A DNA stretch of 64,000 nucleotides from Trebonia sp963759545 (GTDB taxonomy: Bacteria > Actinomycetota > Actinomycetes > Streptosporangiales > Streptosporangiaceae). Below, one piece after another: positions 54,401-62,239 of the stretch. Each line of letters opens with the position of its first letter. Positions within the stretch are counted from its first letter, which is position 1. The position numbers were made by a program, and so were the translations under genes. The notes beneath the pieces were generated by a model, which was not told the origin of the DNA, ran no database searches, and worked only from the letters and a program-made list of their open reading frames with translations. The stretch is taken from NCBI GenBank assembly GCA_963759545.1, contig CAVXAB010000003.1:124001-188000 (forward strand), in the 5' to 3' direction.

Positions 54401-54579
54401 ACCTAGCCCGTGTCCTGCGCCAGCTCGCCGCCGATAGCGAGCGGCTCTCGACAGAATTCCGCGCAGAAATGCTTAGCCGTCTCACGGAGTCCGTCCTTCA
54501 CGAGTCCTACCTGAACAGCCACCCGGCAATTCGGCACTGGGCACTCCAGGCATTCCATGACATCGAGCACGGGCTGTGA
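51457..54579 (+). CDS. NACHT-domain STAND NTPase with NNH7-type N-terminus, candidate defence protein
   Basis: The 1040-residue protein starts at the ATG with GGAGAG just upstream. Residues 1-250 (SANLSYADAVKLLGGGDKGI, VSALDKLTGGLLLAATGGG, QRLAAAHRVIVLTGFFEAV) match the helical N-terminal module found on actinobacterial NACHT proteins (NNH7). The NTPase follows: Walker A LGQPGAGKSVLTR at about 349-361, Walker B VVLLDGFDELL at about 419-429, an R-SRTAV sensor, then the winged-helix-like SQPLLLLMLALYDADDN and CEFLHATFGEFLSARLVL. The last 300 residues are helical with a beta-rich insert (GWCHISAYDIRKESYFVCD). NACHT STAND proteins are NLR-like sensors, several of which defend bacteria against phages. 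That role is inferred from family only. It stands alone. Confidence 0.9.
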   Translation: MSANLSYADAVKLLGGGDKGIVSALDKLTGGLLLAATGGGASFVLSLFDVQGELARLNQELVSRLGDQVRGLGRFDRTQRLAAAHRVIVLTGFFEAVSGARFPLGAGELRLGKSEQVGVTTGEQVPSQRLGVLAGILNDSDIPGETMRSGSGIAPDSLKDFYTRLSGRLIVYVEGLDAWDEVSDAARESFADVLRGRVPGIAVRRYEEHLRRLCGEFPEVAFWVNRLDHAATHDRLQQLRTGLEGMGEVLDRIASGGPPDDRRQALARRYHKSLGRPVVAAGDAPEGMIIPSLAAGYLSPRYRAAPATRTARLDQEHWWRELPVRGDLEAFLIGHLTSVTATEAPLIVLGQPGAGKSVLTRVIAARLPARDYMAVRVELRDVPADTDLQSQIEYAIRDATGESLGWPGLARSAGGALPVVLLDGFDELLQATGIGQTDYLEQIVRFQEREADQGRPVAVIITSRTAVADRARLPACGAVAVRLEPFSEEQVRRWLAIWNASNAAYLATRGLQPLSADAVLRQPALASQPLLLLMLALYDADDNALQRHAAGLGEADVYERILTRFAERELRKTQPGIEAEPLRAAVEAELLRLSVAAFAMFNRGRQWVTDEELSADLTALFGAGDTRQATASFHAPATFAQLVVGRFFFIHQAQAMRDGASLTTCEFLHATFGEFLSARLVLRELGDLAAVAATRSRQATDDGFLRALLSFAPLTMRGTVIEFLAALTRQLSGHTRGLLRGLLLAAFHDALEPRADSSYDRYRPGHVSAPARHAAYSANLLLLIALIGGPVTGRELFPDGLFPASDWRHHAMLWRSQFTAEGWKNLAAALRLQRIWHAGDREIRVSLEPWSTPRLDPFWTFMIPPEGKMRKGYGWCHISAYDIRKESYFVCDTADDIIWHGLEPIVFEMDQRAREDEYMEATTAFGILSEERAVSVTHAMTRLWLASSDPAGTEKLQQAYDDCLKIIERSRPEEDTVTRNDYLARVLRQLAADSERLSTEFRAEMLSRLTESVLHESYLNSHPAIRHWALQAFHDIEHGL

Positions 54580-55053
54580 TCGTGACAGAATATTCGTTCT
54601 CGCGCTAAATGGGCCGTGCGGTTCAGCTATCAGAACGCCCATAACGGCGGATATCGCGTGCCGTAAAGCCACCACGCTGTCACCATCAGGTGCAGCCAGG
54701 CCGGTGGTAAGCCCGACGTCGGGGCTTCAACGAAGTGACCAGGCAGATCGCCGGCTGCTTCCGGGGCTTATCTCGCTCCAGCCATCGCACTGACCGCGCA
54801 ATCACCTGACGAGGCTGGGGAATGACCTCGCCCGCGGCCCGTGCGAGATGCCCGGCGATGCCGCCGGGCTGGACGGCCAGCCCGTCAGCCGGCAGGGCCG
54901 GAGAACGCACCGGGATCGACTGTGCCGGGCTGCCAGTCCGGAACAGCGCCGGGCGGCGGGCAGTGCGGGGGCGCGGAGCGGAGCGGGAAGGGCCTGGTGT
55001 GCGGGGACGGTTTTTTTCCGCCGGGGCAGTGACCGGACAGGCCGTCAGCCGCA
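54580..55053. other. Gene-poor region downstream of the NACHT gene
   Basis: No gene is convincingly supported. A minus-strand frame between 54686 and 55054 has a plausible stretch (VIPQPRQVIARSVRWLERDK) but lacks a recognised family or a good start. Otherwise nothing is seen. Confidence 0.4.
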
Positions 55054-55446
55054 CTATAGGGATATGGAGTCCGGTGCGAGCAAAGCCGCGTCGGCCGGGG
55101 CTCGCCGCCCGGCCCGTTCAGGATCAGGTATCACGCCGCCACCGAGTACGGCGCAGGGCTGTTCCTCAATCCCGCCGCCGCCGGTGACCGCGCTGGCCTC
55201 GTGCTCGGCCATCCCGCCGCCGCCGGAGACGGCGCTGGCCTCGTGCTCGCCGATCCCGCCGCCGCCGGCCACCACGCTGGCGTCCAGCTCGCCCGTGCCG
55301 CCGCCGCCGGAGACGGCGCTGGCCTGCTCCTGCATCCCGCCGCCGCCGGTGACCGCGCTGGCCTCGTGCTCGCCGATCCCGCCGCCGCCGAGCATCGCGC
55401 ACCTCGTCCCGGCTGATGACGCAGTGTAAACATGGACGTTCCACAT
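55054..55446 (-). CDS. Possible Gly-rich repeat protein
   Basis: A minus-strand frame of 130 residues starts MWNVHVYTASSAGTRCAML. It holds about six copies of a 15-residue unit, GGGGIGEHEASAVSx with variants such as GGGGTGELDASVVA and GGGGMAEHEASAVT, and a short tail. Variation between units is conservative (Glu/Asp, Ile/Met, Ser/Thr), which mildly favours this strand, but the plus strand is also open as a Pro-rich translation. No ribosome site is clear. Function unknown. Confidence 0.35.
   Translation of the reverse strand: MWNVHVYTASSAGTRCAMLGGGGIGEHEASAVTGGGGMQEQASAVSGGGGTGELDASVVAGGGGIGEHEASAVSGGGGMAEHEASAVTGGGGIEEQPCAVLGGGVIPDPERAGRRAPADAALLAPDSISL
55150..55400. repeat. 45-bp tandem repeat array
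   Basis: About six copies of a 45-bp unit centre on CCGCCGCCGCCGGTGACCGC or a variant, followed by GCTGGCCTCGTGCTCGCCGA. Copies differ at several positions but keep the length (one is 3 bases shorter). The period is a multiple of three, so both strands stay open. Confidence 0.9.
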
Positions 55447-55828
55447 CTCGGAAGCAAATCGCCGATTATTTGCTCATGCACCAACGTTGTCCGATAGTCA
55501 ATCTGGCAGTTCAGAAGAGCCAGTTCTACGCGGATCGCTGGCGGCTCTGGCATGCCCTGGTCAAGGTGCGACGCGGCTATCGCGGTGCCGTCGGACTGCG
55601 GCCACCGCCGGGCGACGGCAAGTCACCGTTCAGCTGCGCCGGCCGGGATGCGGAACCAGGTCCTCCCGCAACACGTCGCCCGGCGCCAGCCCGTGCGGGG
55701 AGTCGCGTGCGGGGTCGGCGAAGCCAGGCCTCCGGGTAACGGGCGCGTTCATGAGCTGATAACCGCGTACGCGCCGCCGGCGTTCCAGCGCACGTCTCAC
55801 CGCCCGCCCCGCGTGGTTAACTGCCGGC

Positions 55829-56257
55829 ATGAGCTTGACAGTATCCGTGCACGTCAGGGATGGCTCGGGGAAGTCGTTCAAGGACGAGGCGCTGGGCGGC
55901 TCGCTAGCCGCGGGCTTCGAGAACTGACGTACGCAGGTTTGGGGATCCCCGCAGGCCCGCGCACTGGGCGCGGAGTACCTCCCGCGGCTTGCCGACGCGG
56001 ACCTGCGCGTCGGGCCCGGGGAGACGACAGCGTTCCTGCGAGAGTGCGCGCTGCTGCGCGAGCACCTGGATGTCATCGCGGCCGGGGTGGACCTGGCCGG
56101 CCAGCCCGGAGTTGCCGTAAACACGACGACGGGTCGTGTCACCACCGTGTCGGCGTCGCGCGAGATCTTCCGGGAGCAGGTCTCCCTGCGCCTAGCCAAC
56201 ATCGAGGCCGCCGCCCGCCGGGCCCTGGAGGTTGGCGGCGAGGTGGTCATCTGGTGA
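55829..56257 (+). pseudogene. Conserved hypothetical gene with an in-frame TGA
   Basis: The ATG at 55829 reads MSLTVSVHVRDGSGKSFKDE, and the same frame runs to a TGA at 56257 through QVWGSPQARALGAEYLPRLA, FLRECALLREHLDVIAAGVD, SLRLANIEAAARRALEVGGE and a final VVIW. A single TGA codon at 55925-55927 (codon 33) interrupts it without any frame change. The C-terminal LANIEAAARRA...GGEVVIW pattern resembles a small actinobacterial protein family of unknown function. Either a nonsense mutation (for example Arg CGA to TGA), a base error, or readthrough explains the stop. Confidence 0.7.
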
Positions 56258-56438
56258 ATAGCCGCCGACCTCGCCGCCCGCCCAGATTGCTCTCATCGGT
56301 GCCACAGCCGCCGACGGAATCGTACGAATCTCACCCGCTCAGATCGGCGGGTTCCGGCGTTCGACGGTTGCGTCTCGCTTGTCTGTGCTTACTGTGGCGG
56401 CCAGCGACGGCGGTTGCGGTTGTAACCTCACTGGCGCA

Positions 56439-56985
56439 TCAGCGGTACTGGCGGTGCTGTGCCTCGAGGAGGCGCTGGCGCAAGTCACCCGGAAGGGTGA
56501 CGACGCGGACGCCGATGAGGTGGTCTTGGAGTGCGCGAGATGCCCAGGTCCGTGCGCCGGGCAGGAACGGCGCTGCGGCCAGCGGGTCGCTCAGGCACAG
56601 GATGAGCTGTGGCTTCGGGTAGATGGTGGTGGCTATCCAGGCCAGCTTGAAGGCATCGGCCAGGACCTTGTGCTTCTGCGCGCTCTTTGGCGGGCCCCTG
56701 GTGTGCCCAGCACTCGGCCAGGACCGTCCGGCTCGCGTCGGCGCCGTCAACTTGGACGCGTTCCCCCGACGGGACGGTGATGCTGTCCGGATTGAGCTCA
56801 AGGCCGAGCTGCGCACCGAGAAGGTCGAGCATCACCCGTTCCGCACCGCGTTGCTCAGCGGAATCTCCTGCCGGCACGGCTCCGTCCTCGGTGGCGGAGG
56901 GATCAGCGGGTGCGCCTTTCCCGGAAACGGCTGCGCTCGCCGGCCCGGGGATGCTTCCGGGTCTTGGTCCCGGTCTCCGAGCCAT
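56439..56985 (-). pseudogene. Hypothetical protein, frameshifted
   Basis: The minus strand first reads GAERVMLDLLGAQLGLELNP, DSITVPSGERVQVDGADASR, TVLAECWAHQGP, then must shift by one base near 56690 to give KSAQKHKVLADAFKLAWIAT, TIYPKPQLILCLSDPLAAAP and DLRQRLLEAQHRQYR at the stop. Joined, the piece looks like one conserved protein of about 180 residues or more. The true start is unclear and could lie upstream in another frame (about 57026). The family was not identified. Confidence 0.55.
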
Positions 56986-57237
56986 TCATTGACGACCTTG
57001 CCGTCAGGGCCGGGCCGGCGCCGCACTATCCCAGCGCGCTCGAAGCGGTGTTCCTGTTGGACGCGCAGGCAACTTCGGTCCGAGCAGATCCCGCGGCATC
57101 ATGGCGCAGTTGCCCGGATCTCGTCGCTCACCGCGAGGTCTCCGGATCCGGTGTCGCCCGCGCAGCGGCACACTTGCCTTCAAGGCGTCCGCTCGCGAAT
57201 CTGCACGGGCGGGACGGGCGAAGGGCAGGAGGCTGAG

Positions 57238-57894
57238 GTGACCCGGGTGTTCCTGATCCGCCATGGTGAGAGCGAGTCCAACGCGGGGCTGCCCTCCGCC
57301 GGTCCGGGCGCGACCCCGCTGACCGCGGCCGGGCACCGGCAAGCCGAGCAGGTCGCGCGGGTACTCGCCGACGTCCCGGCCCTGATCGTGACATCGCCTT
57401 ACCTGCGGGCGCGCCAGACCGCCCAGCCGACGGTCAGCCGGTTCCCGGCCGCCGCATGCCAGCAGTGGCCCGTCCACGAGTTCACCTACCTCGGTGACCT
57501 GCACGGGCGCGCCAGCACTCCCCGGGAACGCGAGCCCTACGCCCGGGCCTACTGGAACCGGGCCGATCCTCATGCCGCCAGCCCGGGGGCAGAGTCCTTC
57601 GCCGGCCTGCTCGGCCGCACCGCGGATTTCCTGAAGCGGCTCAGCACGCAGGAATCCGGACCAGTCGTGGTGTTCACCCACGGGCTGTTCATGCGAGCCG
57701 TCGCGTGGTCGCTGCTGACCGGCACCACGACACCGGATCACGAGCAGATGCGCAGCTTCCGCAACTTCGCGGACCGCTACCTGATCCCCAACGCCGGCGT
57801 CGTCGAGCTCCGTCACGCCGGCAACGGCGCTCCCGTCCTGCTGGGCGGCGCCACGATTCACCTGCCCGCCGCCCTGGCACCGCGGCCGCGATGA
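57238..57894 (+). CDS. Histidine phosphatase superfamily protein
   Basis: The 218-residue product starts at a GTG with GGAGG 6 bases upstream. It has the catalytic RHG motif in VFLIRHGESESNAG (residues 4-17), ALIVTSPYLRARQTAQPTVS, a proton-donor glutamate in GAESFAGLLGRTADFL, and the second histidine in VVVFTHGLFMRAVAW. It belongs to the phosphoglycerate-mutase-like branch that acts on small phosphorylated metabolites. Substrate unknown. Confidence 0.94.
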   Translation: MTRVFLIRHGESESNAGLPSAGPGATPLTAAGHRQAEQVARVLADVPALIVTSPYLRARQTAQPTVSRFPAAACQQWPVHEFTYLGDLHGRASTPREREPYARAYWNRADPHAASPGAESFAGLLGRTADFLKRLSTQESGPVVVFTHGLFMRAVAWSLLTGTTTPDHEQMRSFRNFADRYLIPNAGVVELRHAGNGAPVLLGGATIHLPAALAPRPR

Positions 57895-58346
57895 GACCAG
57901 CGGCCACCGTCGCCGCATGAGCCGACCCCGGGCAAGCGCTCATAGCCGCCCCGGGAGCTTGCGCGTTCCGAGCGGTGCGTCGATGACCCGGGCACGGGTC
58001 GCTCGCGGCGGGGCCCGCCCAGATCGCCCGGCTCTGTGCGGACCCGAGCGGTCCAGCCCACCCGCCAGCCGCAGCGCCAGATCGGTTTGTTCTGCGCGGG
58101 ACTCCCGACGGCCTGTCATACGTGAACTGCCGACCATAACGGCGGGACTGTGTGCTGGTTGCCGGGTCAAGGTTGATCACGTACGGTCAGTGAACGCTGC
58201 GAGGGGCCAGCGTCGAGCGATTCCGGGCGCAAGGCGAACAGCAGCCGCGGCGACGGAGGTGTGCGCACGTTGTCCCGGTTCGGCGTACCGGAATGCGGGG
58301 TGCCCGGGCGTGTCCCTGGTGTTCCTTGCCAGGCTTGGCTCCAAGG
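57895..58346. other. Intergenic region, nothing recognised
   Basis: About 450 bases between the histidine phosphatase and the convergent nitronate monooxygenase show no convincing coding frame, strong hairpin or RNA gene. Confidence 0.4.
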
Positions 58347-59393
58347 CTATGGCGAGGGGAAGCGGGCGGAGGCCTCGCCGAGGGCCGCCTGCGCCTGCTC
58401 CCAGAGTTCGCGGACGAGGTCGGCGGCGGGAGCGGTGGCCGTCAGCGGGTAGGCCTGCCCGGCCCACAGGTTCACGTAGTCGGCAAGGCCGGCCTGGCGG
58501 GCTGCCGTCCGCATCGGCGAGGTGAGGTAGTGCACCTCGGGGTAGGCCGCCGGGGCCGATTCCGAATGGGCGCGCAGGAAGCCGTTCTCGATCCCGCGCG
58601 CGGTCCGGCCGCTGAACGCCCGGGTGAGCCTCGTCGGAGCGTCATCGTGCAGCGCGGAGCGGTGCACTGGCGCGGTCGCCGCCTCCGGGCAGTCGAGGAA
58701 CGCCGTCCCGAGGGCGGCGGCCCGGGCGCCCAGGCACAGCACCGCGGCGACGGCCCTGCCGGTCGCGATGCCGCCGGCGGCCACGACGGGCGTGGCCACG
58801 CGCGCGGTGACGAGCTGCAGCAGCGCGATGAGCCCGGCCGCCTCTTCGGGAGCGTCGCTCGTCCCGCCCCGGTGCCCGCCCGCCTCGTACCCCTGGACGA
58901 CCAGCAGGTCCGCGCCCGCCGCGGCCGCGCGGCGGGCCTCGTCCAGGCTGGTGACCGTCACCCAGACTTCGGTTCCCCTGCCGCGCAGCCCGGCGATGAC
59001 ATCCCCGCCCGGGATCCCGAACGTGAACGACACCACGGCCGCCGGGGCGCTCATCAGGTACCCGATCTTGGCGTCCCAGTCGTCATCGTCGTGCCGCGCC
59101 TCGCCCAGCCGCGCGCCGGCGCCGGACACGTCGGCCTCGATCTCCGCCGCGAACTGGCGCACCCGGTCCGAGTCCCCGGCCGGCCCCGGGGCGAACAAGT
59201 TCACGCCGACCGGCCGGCTGGTGAGCTCGCCCGTCCGGCGGGACCGGGCCGCCAGCTCGGCGGCGGACAGGTAGCCGGAAGCGAGGAAGCCCAGCCCGCC
59301 CGCGTTGCTCACCGCGGCGGCCAGCTCCGGCGTCGACGGCCCGCCCGCCAGCGGGGCCAGCACTATCGGGATGTCGCAGCTGTCGAGGATCAT
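58347..59393 (-). CDS. Nitronate monooxygenase family protein
   Basis: The 348-residue FMN TIM-barrel enzyme has IPIVLAPLAGGPSTPELAAA, VSNAGGLGFLASGYLS, LLVVQGYEAGGHRGGT (FMN-phosphate loop with the catalytic-histidine region), and VVAAGGIATGRAVAAVLCLG, all family marks. It oxidises nitronates (2-nitropropane dioxygenase type) or related substrates. The ATG at 59393 has GAGGATGGGAGC directly upstream. Confidence 0.94.
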   Translation of the reverse strand: MILDSCDIPIVLAPLAGGPSTPELAAAVSNAGGLGFLASGYLSAAELAARSRRTGELTSRPVGVNLFAPGPAGDSDRVRQFAAEIEADVSGAGARLGEARHDDDDWDAKIGYLMSAPAAVVSFTFGIPGGDVIAGLRGRGTEVWVTVTSLDEARRAAAAGADLLVVQGYEAGGHRGGTSDAPEEAAGLIALLQLVTARVATPVVAAGGIATGRAVAAVLCLGARAAALGTAFLDCPEAATAPVHRSALHDDAPTRLTRAFSGRTARGIENGFLRAHSESAPAAYPEVHYLTSPMRTAARQAGLADYVNLWAGQAYPLTATAPAADLVRELWEQAQAALGEASARFPSP

Positions 59394-60183
59394 GCTCCCA
59401 TCCTCCGCCAGCACGGCAGGCGCGCACCGTGACGCTGATCACGGCGGCTGAGCCGTCACCGGCGGGCCACGCCTGGTACCCCGGCCCCGAGGCGCACCGC
59501 CAGTGTGCCGGAGCGGGGCGTGCCGTCGCCAGGCTCCCGGCGGGTGAGCGCCGAGGCGGCTCCCCGGCGGGCAGCGACCAGGATGCGATGCCCGTACGCC
59601 GGCAACGCCATTGACCGCCCTCGCATAGAAGGTCACATTTCCAATGTCCCGTCCTGCCGAAGCCGCCATATCGCCGATTATTTTCGCTGACCAGGATGGC
59701 AAGCTGGATGGTTGAGATACGCGCAGATCGCCCATTACGGCGCCGCTCACCATCGGCCCCGCGACCGGCAGATTGTGAGTCCTGTGTGCTGGTAGCTTCC
59801 CGCAGCGCTTTTACCTGCGCCAACGCAGGTCTGATAGCCGCTGCCGACTTCGACTTGACCACGCATTTGCCACATGACCTTTGAAGATCCGGCGAAATCG
59901 CATTGGGTGCAGCTCTTCTGAAGGGACTTCTGACCAGCAGTTTTGCCGGACTATCGGCTGATCGGCAGCTTGGTCTTCTACCGTCGTGTACGGGGGAAGG
60001 AGACCTGGTTGGGGTCGCTGATCGAGGAGCTCAGGCGGCGGGAGGCGGCTGCCCAGGGCGGGAACGCGCGCGGGGCGCCGAGCCGGGCACGCGGGTCGAA
60101 GGCGAACGGGGTGGCGCGCCGATCGGCGCGCGCCGGGCATCGCGGCCGCAAGCCCCTTCACTGTCCCGTCACACCGTGTCCCT
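59394..60183. other. Long gene-poor interval
   Basis: Nearly 800 bases hold no recognised gene. A plus-strand stretch at about 59950-60050 (RRVRGKETWLGSLIEELRRR) looks weakly coding but has no family match. Confidence 0.35.
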
Positions 60184-61101
60184 ATGCTGTCGCGCATGCG
60201 ATTGATGCTCGTGGTCGGTGCGGTGGTCTGCCTGGCGACGGCGTGCACTGCTACCCCGGCCGCGGCACCCGCCGCCAACAGCAAGCCCGGGACGTCCAGC
60301 GCGCCGTCCGCGACGCCGGCACGGCACGCTAGCGCGACGCCTACCCCGAAGCCCAAGCCCAAGCCGAAGCCGAAGCCCGTGCCGCACGTAACTGTGCACC
60401 AGGTGCGTACTGCCGACGGCGTCAAGGTGACCGTCGCGGTCTTCCACGGCCCGGTCCGGTACGTGCTGCACACCGGCGGCGCGGATCCAGCGCTCTCGGC
60501 GGCCCTGGTCACGGCCGGCCCGGCCGTAGGCGGCACCGAACGCAAACAGCTGCTCGCCGCCTTCAACGGCGGGTTCAAGCTGTCCGCGGGCGCCGGCGGC
60601 TACGAGCAGGAGGGGCATGTCATCAGCCCGCTGCTGACGGGGTACGCCAGCCTGATCATCGACCGGTCCGGGCGCGCCCGGATCGCCGCCTGGGGCTACG
60701 GCGCGCCAGCCAGAGGCGAGGCGGTGTACAGCGTCCGCCAGAATCTGCGACTGCTCGTCGAGCACGGGCAGCCGACGGCGGCGGCCGCCGACTGGTACGC
60801 GTGGGGTGCGACGCTCGGCGGTGGCGAGTACGTCGCACGCAGCGCGCTCGGCGAGGACGCCTCCGGCGACCTGCTCTACGCCGGGAGCATGTCGGCCAGC
60901 CCCGAGGACCTCGCCCAGGCGCTGGCCGACCATGGCGCGCGGATCGGCATGGAACTGGACATCAACCCGGAATGGGTTCAGCTTGACGTCGCGTCCCGGC
61001 CGGGCGGGCCGCTGACGGCCAAGGTGCCTGGCCAGTACCGCCCCGCCGACCAGTACCTCCTGGGCTGGAGCCGGGACTTCATCACCGTCCTTGGCGGTTA
61101 G
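60184..61101 (+). CDS. Putative lipoprotein of the phosphodiester glycosidase (NAGPA-like) family
   Basis: The 305-residue product has a lipoprotein signal (LMLVVGAVVCLATACTATPA; Cys in the lipobox ATAC), a low-complexity linker (KPKPKPKPKPKP), and a globular domain. That domain has AAFNGGFKLSAGAGGYEQEG, ASLIIDRSGRARIAAWGYGA and ARIGMELDINPEWVQL, resembling the phosphodiester glycosidase fold. It should be anchored outside the membrane. ATG at 60184 or 60199 may start it. Its 3' end lies in a short tandem repeat. Confidence 0.82.
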   Translation: MLSRMRLMLVVGAVVCLATACTATPAAAPAANSKPGTSSAPSATPARHASATPTPKPKPKPKPKPVPHVTVHQVRTADGVKVTVAVFHGPVRYVLHTGGADPALSAALVTAGPAVGGTERKQLLAAFNGGFKLSAGAGGYEQEGHVISPLLTGYASLIIDRSGRARIAAWGYGAPARGEAVYSVRQNLRLLVEHGQPTAAAADWYAWGATLGGGEYVARSALGEDASGDLLYAGSMSASPEDLAQALADHGARIGMELDINPEWVQLDVASRPGGPLTAKVPGQYRPADQYLLGWSRDFITVLGG

Positions 61102-61222
61102 CCGGAGGCTGTACTCGCCAATCTGGCGGGGGCGGCCCTGGTCGCAGGTCAGGCGGGGGTTCTGGCCTCCGGTCAGCCGGAGGATGTCCCCGCCGGTCGG
61201 CCGGAGGCTGTGCTCACCGGCC
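61096..61222. repeat. 24-bp tandem repeats
   Basis: GGTCAGGCGGGGG, GGTCAGCCGGAGGATGTCCC and GGTCGGCCGGAGGCTGTGCT start at 61147, 61171 and 61195, a 24-bp period. A related copy (GGTTAGCCGGAGGCTGTACT) at 61096 contains the stop codon of the lipoprotein gene. The array ends at the small membrane gene. Confidence 0.75.
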
Positions 61223-61422
61223 ATGGCCACGGTCAGTCCCGCCACCAACCGGCGGGTAGAGGTCGATCAGCCACCAGCCGGCCACTCTCAGACAGCCGAG
61301 GATGTACGCCGCGACCTGGATGACCAGCGCATGGGTGCGGTCGGCGGATACAGCCCGAACATGAGAATGCCGATCCACGCGTAGCCGAGGGCGCGGATGA
61401 CGACGTTTAGTGGAGCGGGCAT
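61214..61422 (-). pseudogene. Small membrane protein, frameshifted
   Basis: From an ATG at 61422 the minus strand reads MPAPLNVVIRALGYAWIGIL, MFGLYPPT. One base shift near 61335 gives HALVIQVAAYILGCLRVAGW and WLIDLYPPVG, with a stop at 61214. Joined, it is a two-helix protein of about 70 residues. No family was recognised. Confidence 0.5.
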
Positions 61423-61613
61423 GACACCGACGCTACGCGCGCGGCCTGGTACCCGCATCAGCCCCTGGTCCTACGAGTGGTCTGATTTCCGGTCGGCCCT
61501 GGGTCGCGGGGCGTCATACCCGATATCGCCGCGCGGTCCGATTCGCCGATTCGCCCGGACCGCGATCGTGGAGTCATCAGCAGCACAACGCAGTGACCCG
61601 CAAGGAGCCCACG

Positions 61614-62188
61614 ATGTTCAGTCCCTGATCGAAGCCATGATCGTCAACGCCATCGTGCTCGTCACCGTCCTGGCAACCGACCTGGGGCCGGCCCGCAAGA
61701 TCGGCGCGATGCGGCTGCTGCGCCCGGTGATCGCCGCCGCGGTGATCATTCCCGCTGTTCGTCACCTCGCCCGCCACTCACGGAACCGGCCTGCTGGTCG
61801 AGATCGTCGGCGCGGGGCCGGACTGATCGGCGGGCTGGCCGCCGTCGCGCTGATGCGGGTCTACCGCAGCCCGCGCACCGGGAAGCGGGTAAGCAGCACC
61901 AGATGGCCGTACGCGGCCTTCTGGACAGTTACCGTCGCGGCCCGTGCCGCTTTCACCTACGGTGCCGCCCACTGGTTCAGTTCCTCGATCGTGAGCTGGG
62001 CCATCGCCAGCCAGGTCTCAGCGGCCGCTATCAACGACGGGATGATCTTCATGGCCTTCGCGCTGATCCTCATCCGCACCGCCGGCCTGCTCGTCCTCGC
62101 CGCCCGCCCCCCGGAGGACACCCCGGCCCAGGCCTTGGACCTGCCCGCCGCCAAGTACGCGAGCCACGCCGGCGGCCAGCCCGCTTAG
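61614..62188 (+). CDS. Multi-pass membrane protein with several apparent indels
   Basis: AAGGAG precedes the ATG at 61614, but that frame stops after four codons. Restoring one base gives LIEAMIVNAIVLVTVLATDL, then GPARKIGAMRLLRPVIAAAV. An extra base near 61752 and a missing base near 61815 enclose about 20 codons in the wrong frame. Corrected, they read IPLFVTSPATHGTGLLVEIV. The rest (GLIGGLAAVALMRVYRSPRT, WFSSSIVSWAIASQVSAAAI, GLLVLAARPPEDTP) is clean. The roughly 190-residue protein has five hydrophobic segments. Function unknown. Confidence 0.65.
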
Positions 62189-62239
62189 CACCAGAAACCC
62201 GCGAGAGCCAGTCCCGGAACAACAAGGAGCACACCGATC

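Noticed and set aside
55150..55400. CRISPR array
   Set aside because: The 45-bp units are contiguous with no unique spacers and keep a codon period, so this is a coding or simple tandem repeat.
54848..55429. Plus-strand proline-rich protein over the 45-bp array
   Set aside because: Possible, but unit variation is less conservative on this strand and the upstream part is low-complexity Arg/Gly. The minus-strand reading was preferred at low confidence.
55630..56250. Minus-strand frame over the 55.8-56.3 kb region
   Set aside because: It is antisense to a frame with conserved-looking protein sequence and has a shadow-like Arg/Ser/Pro composition.
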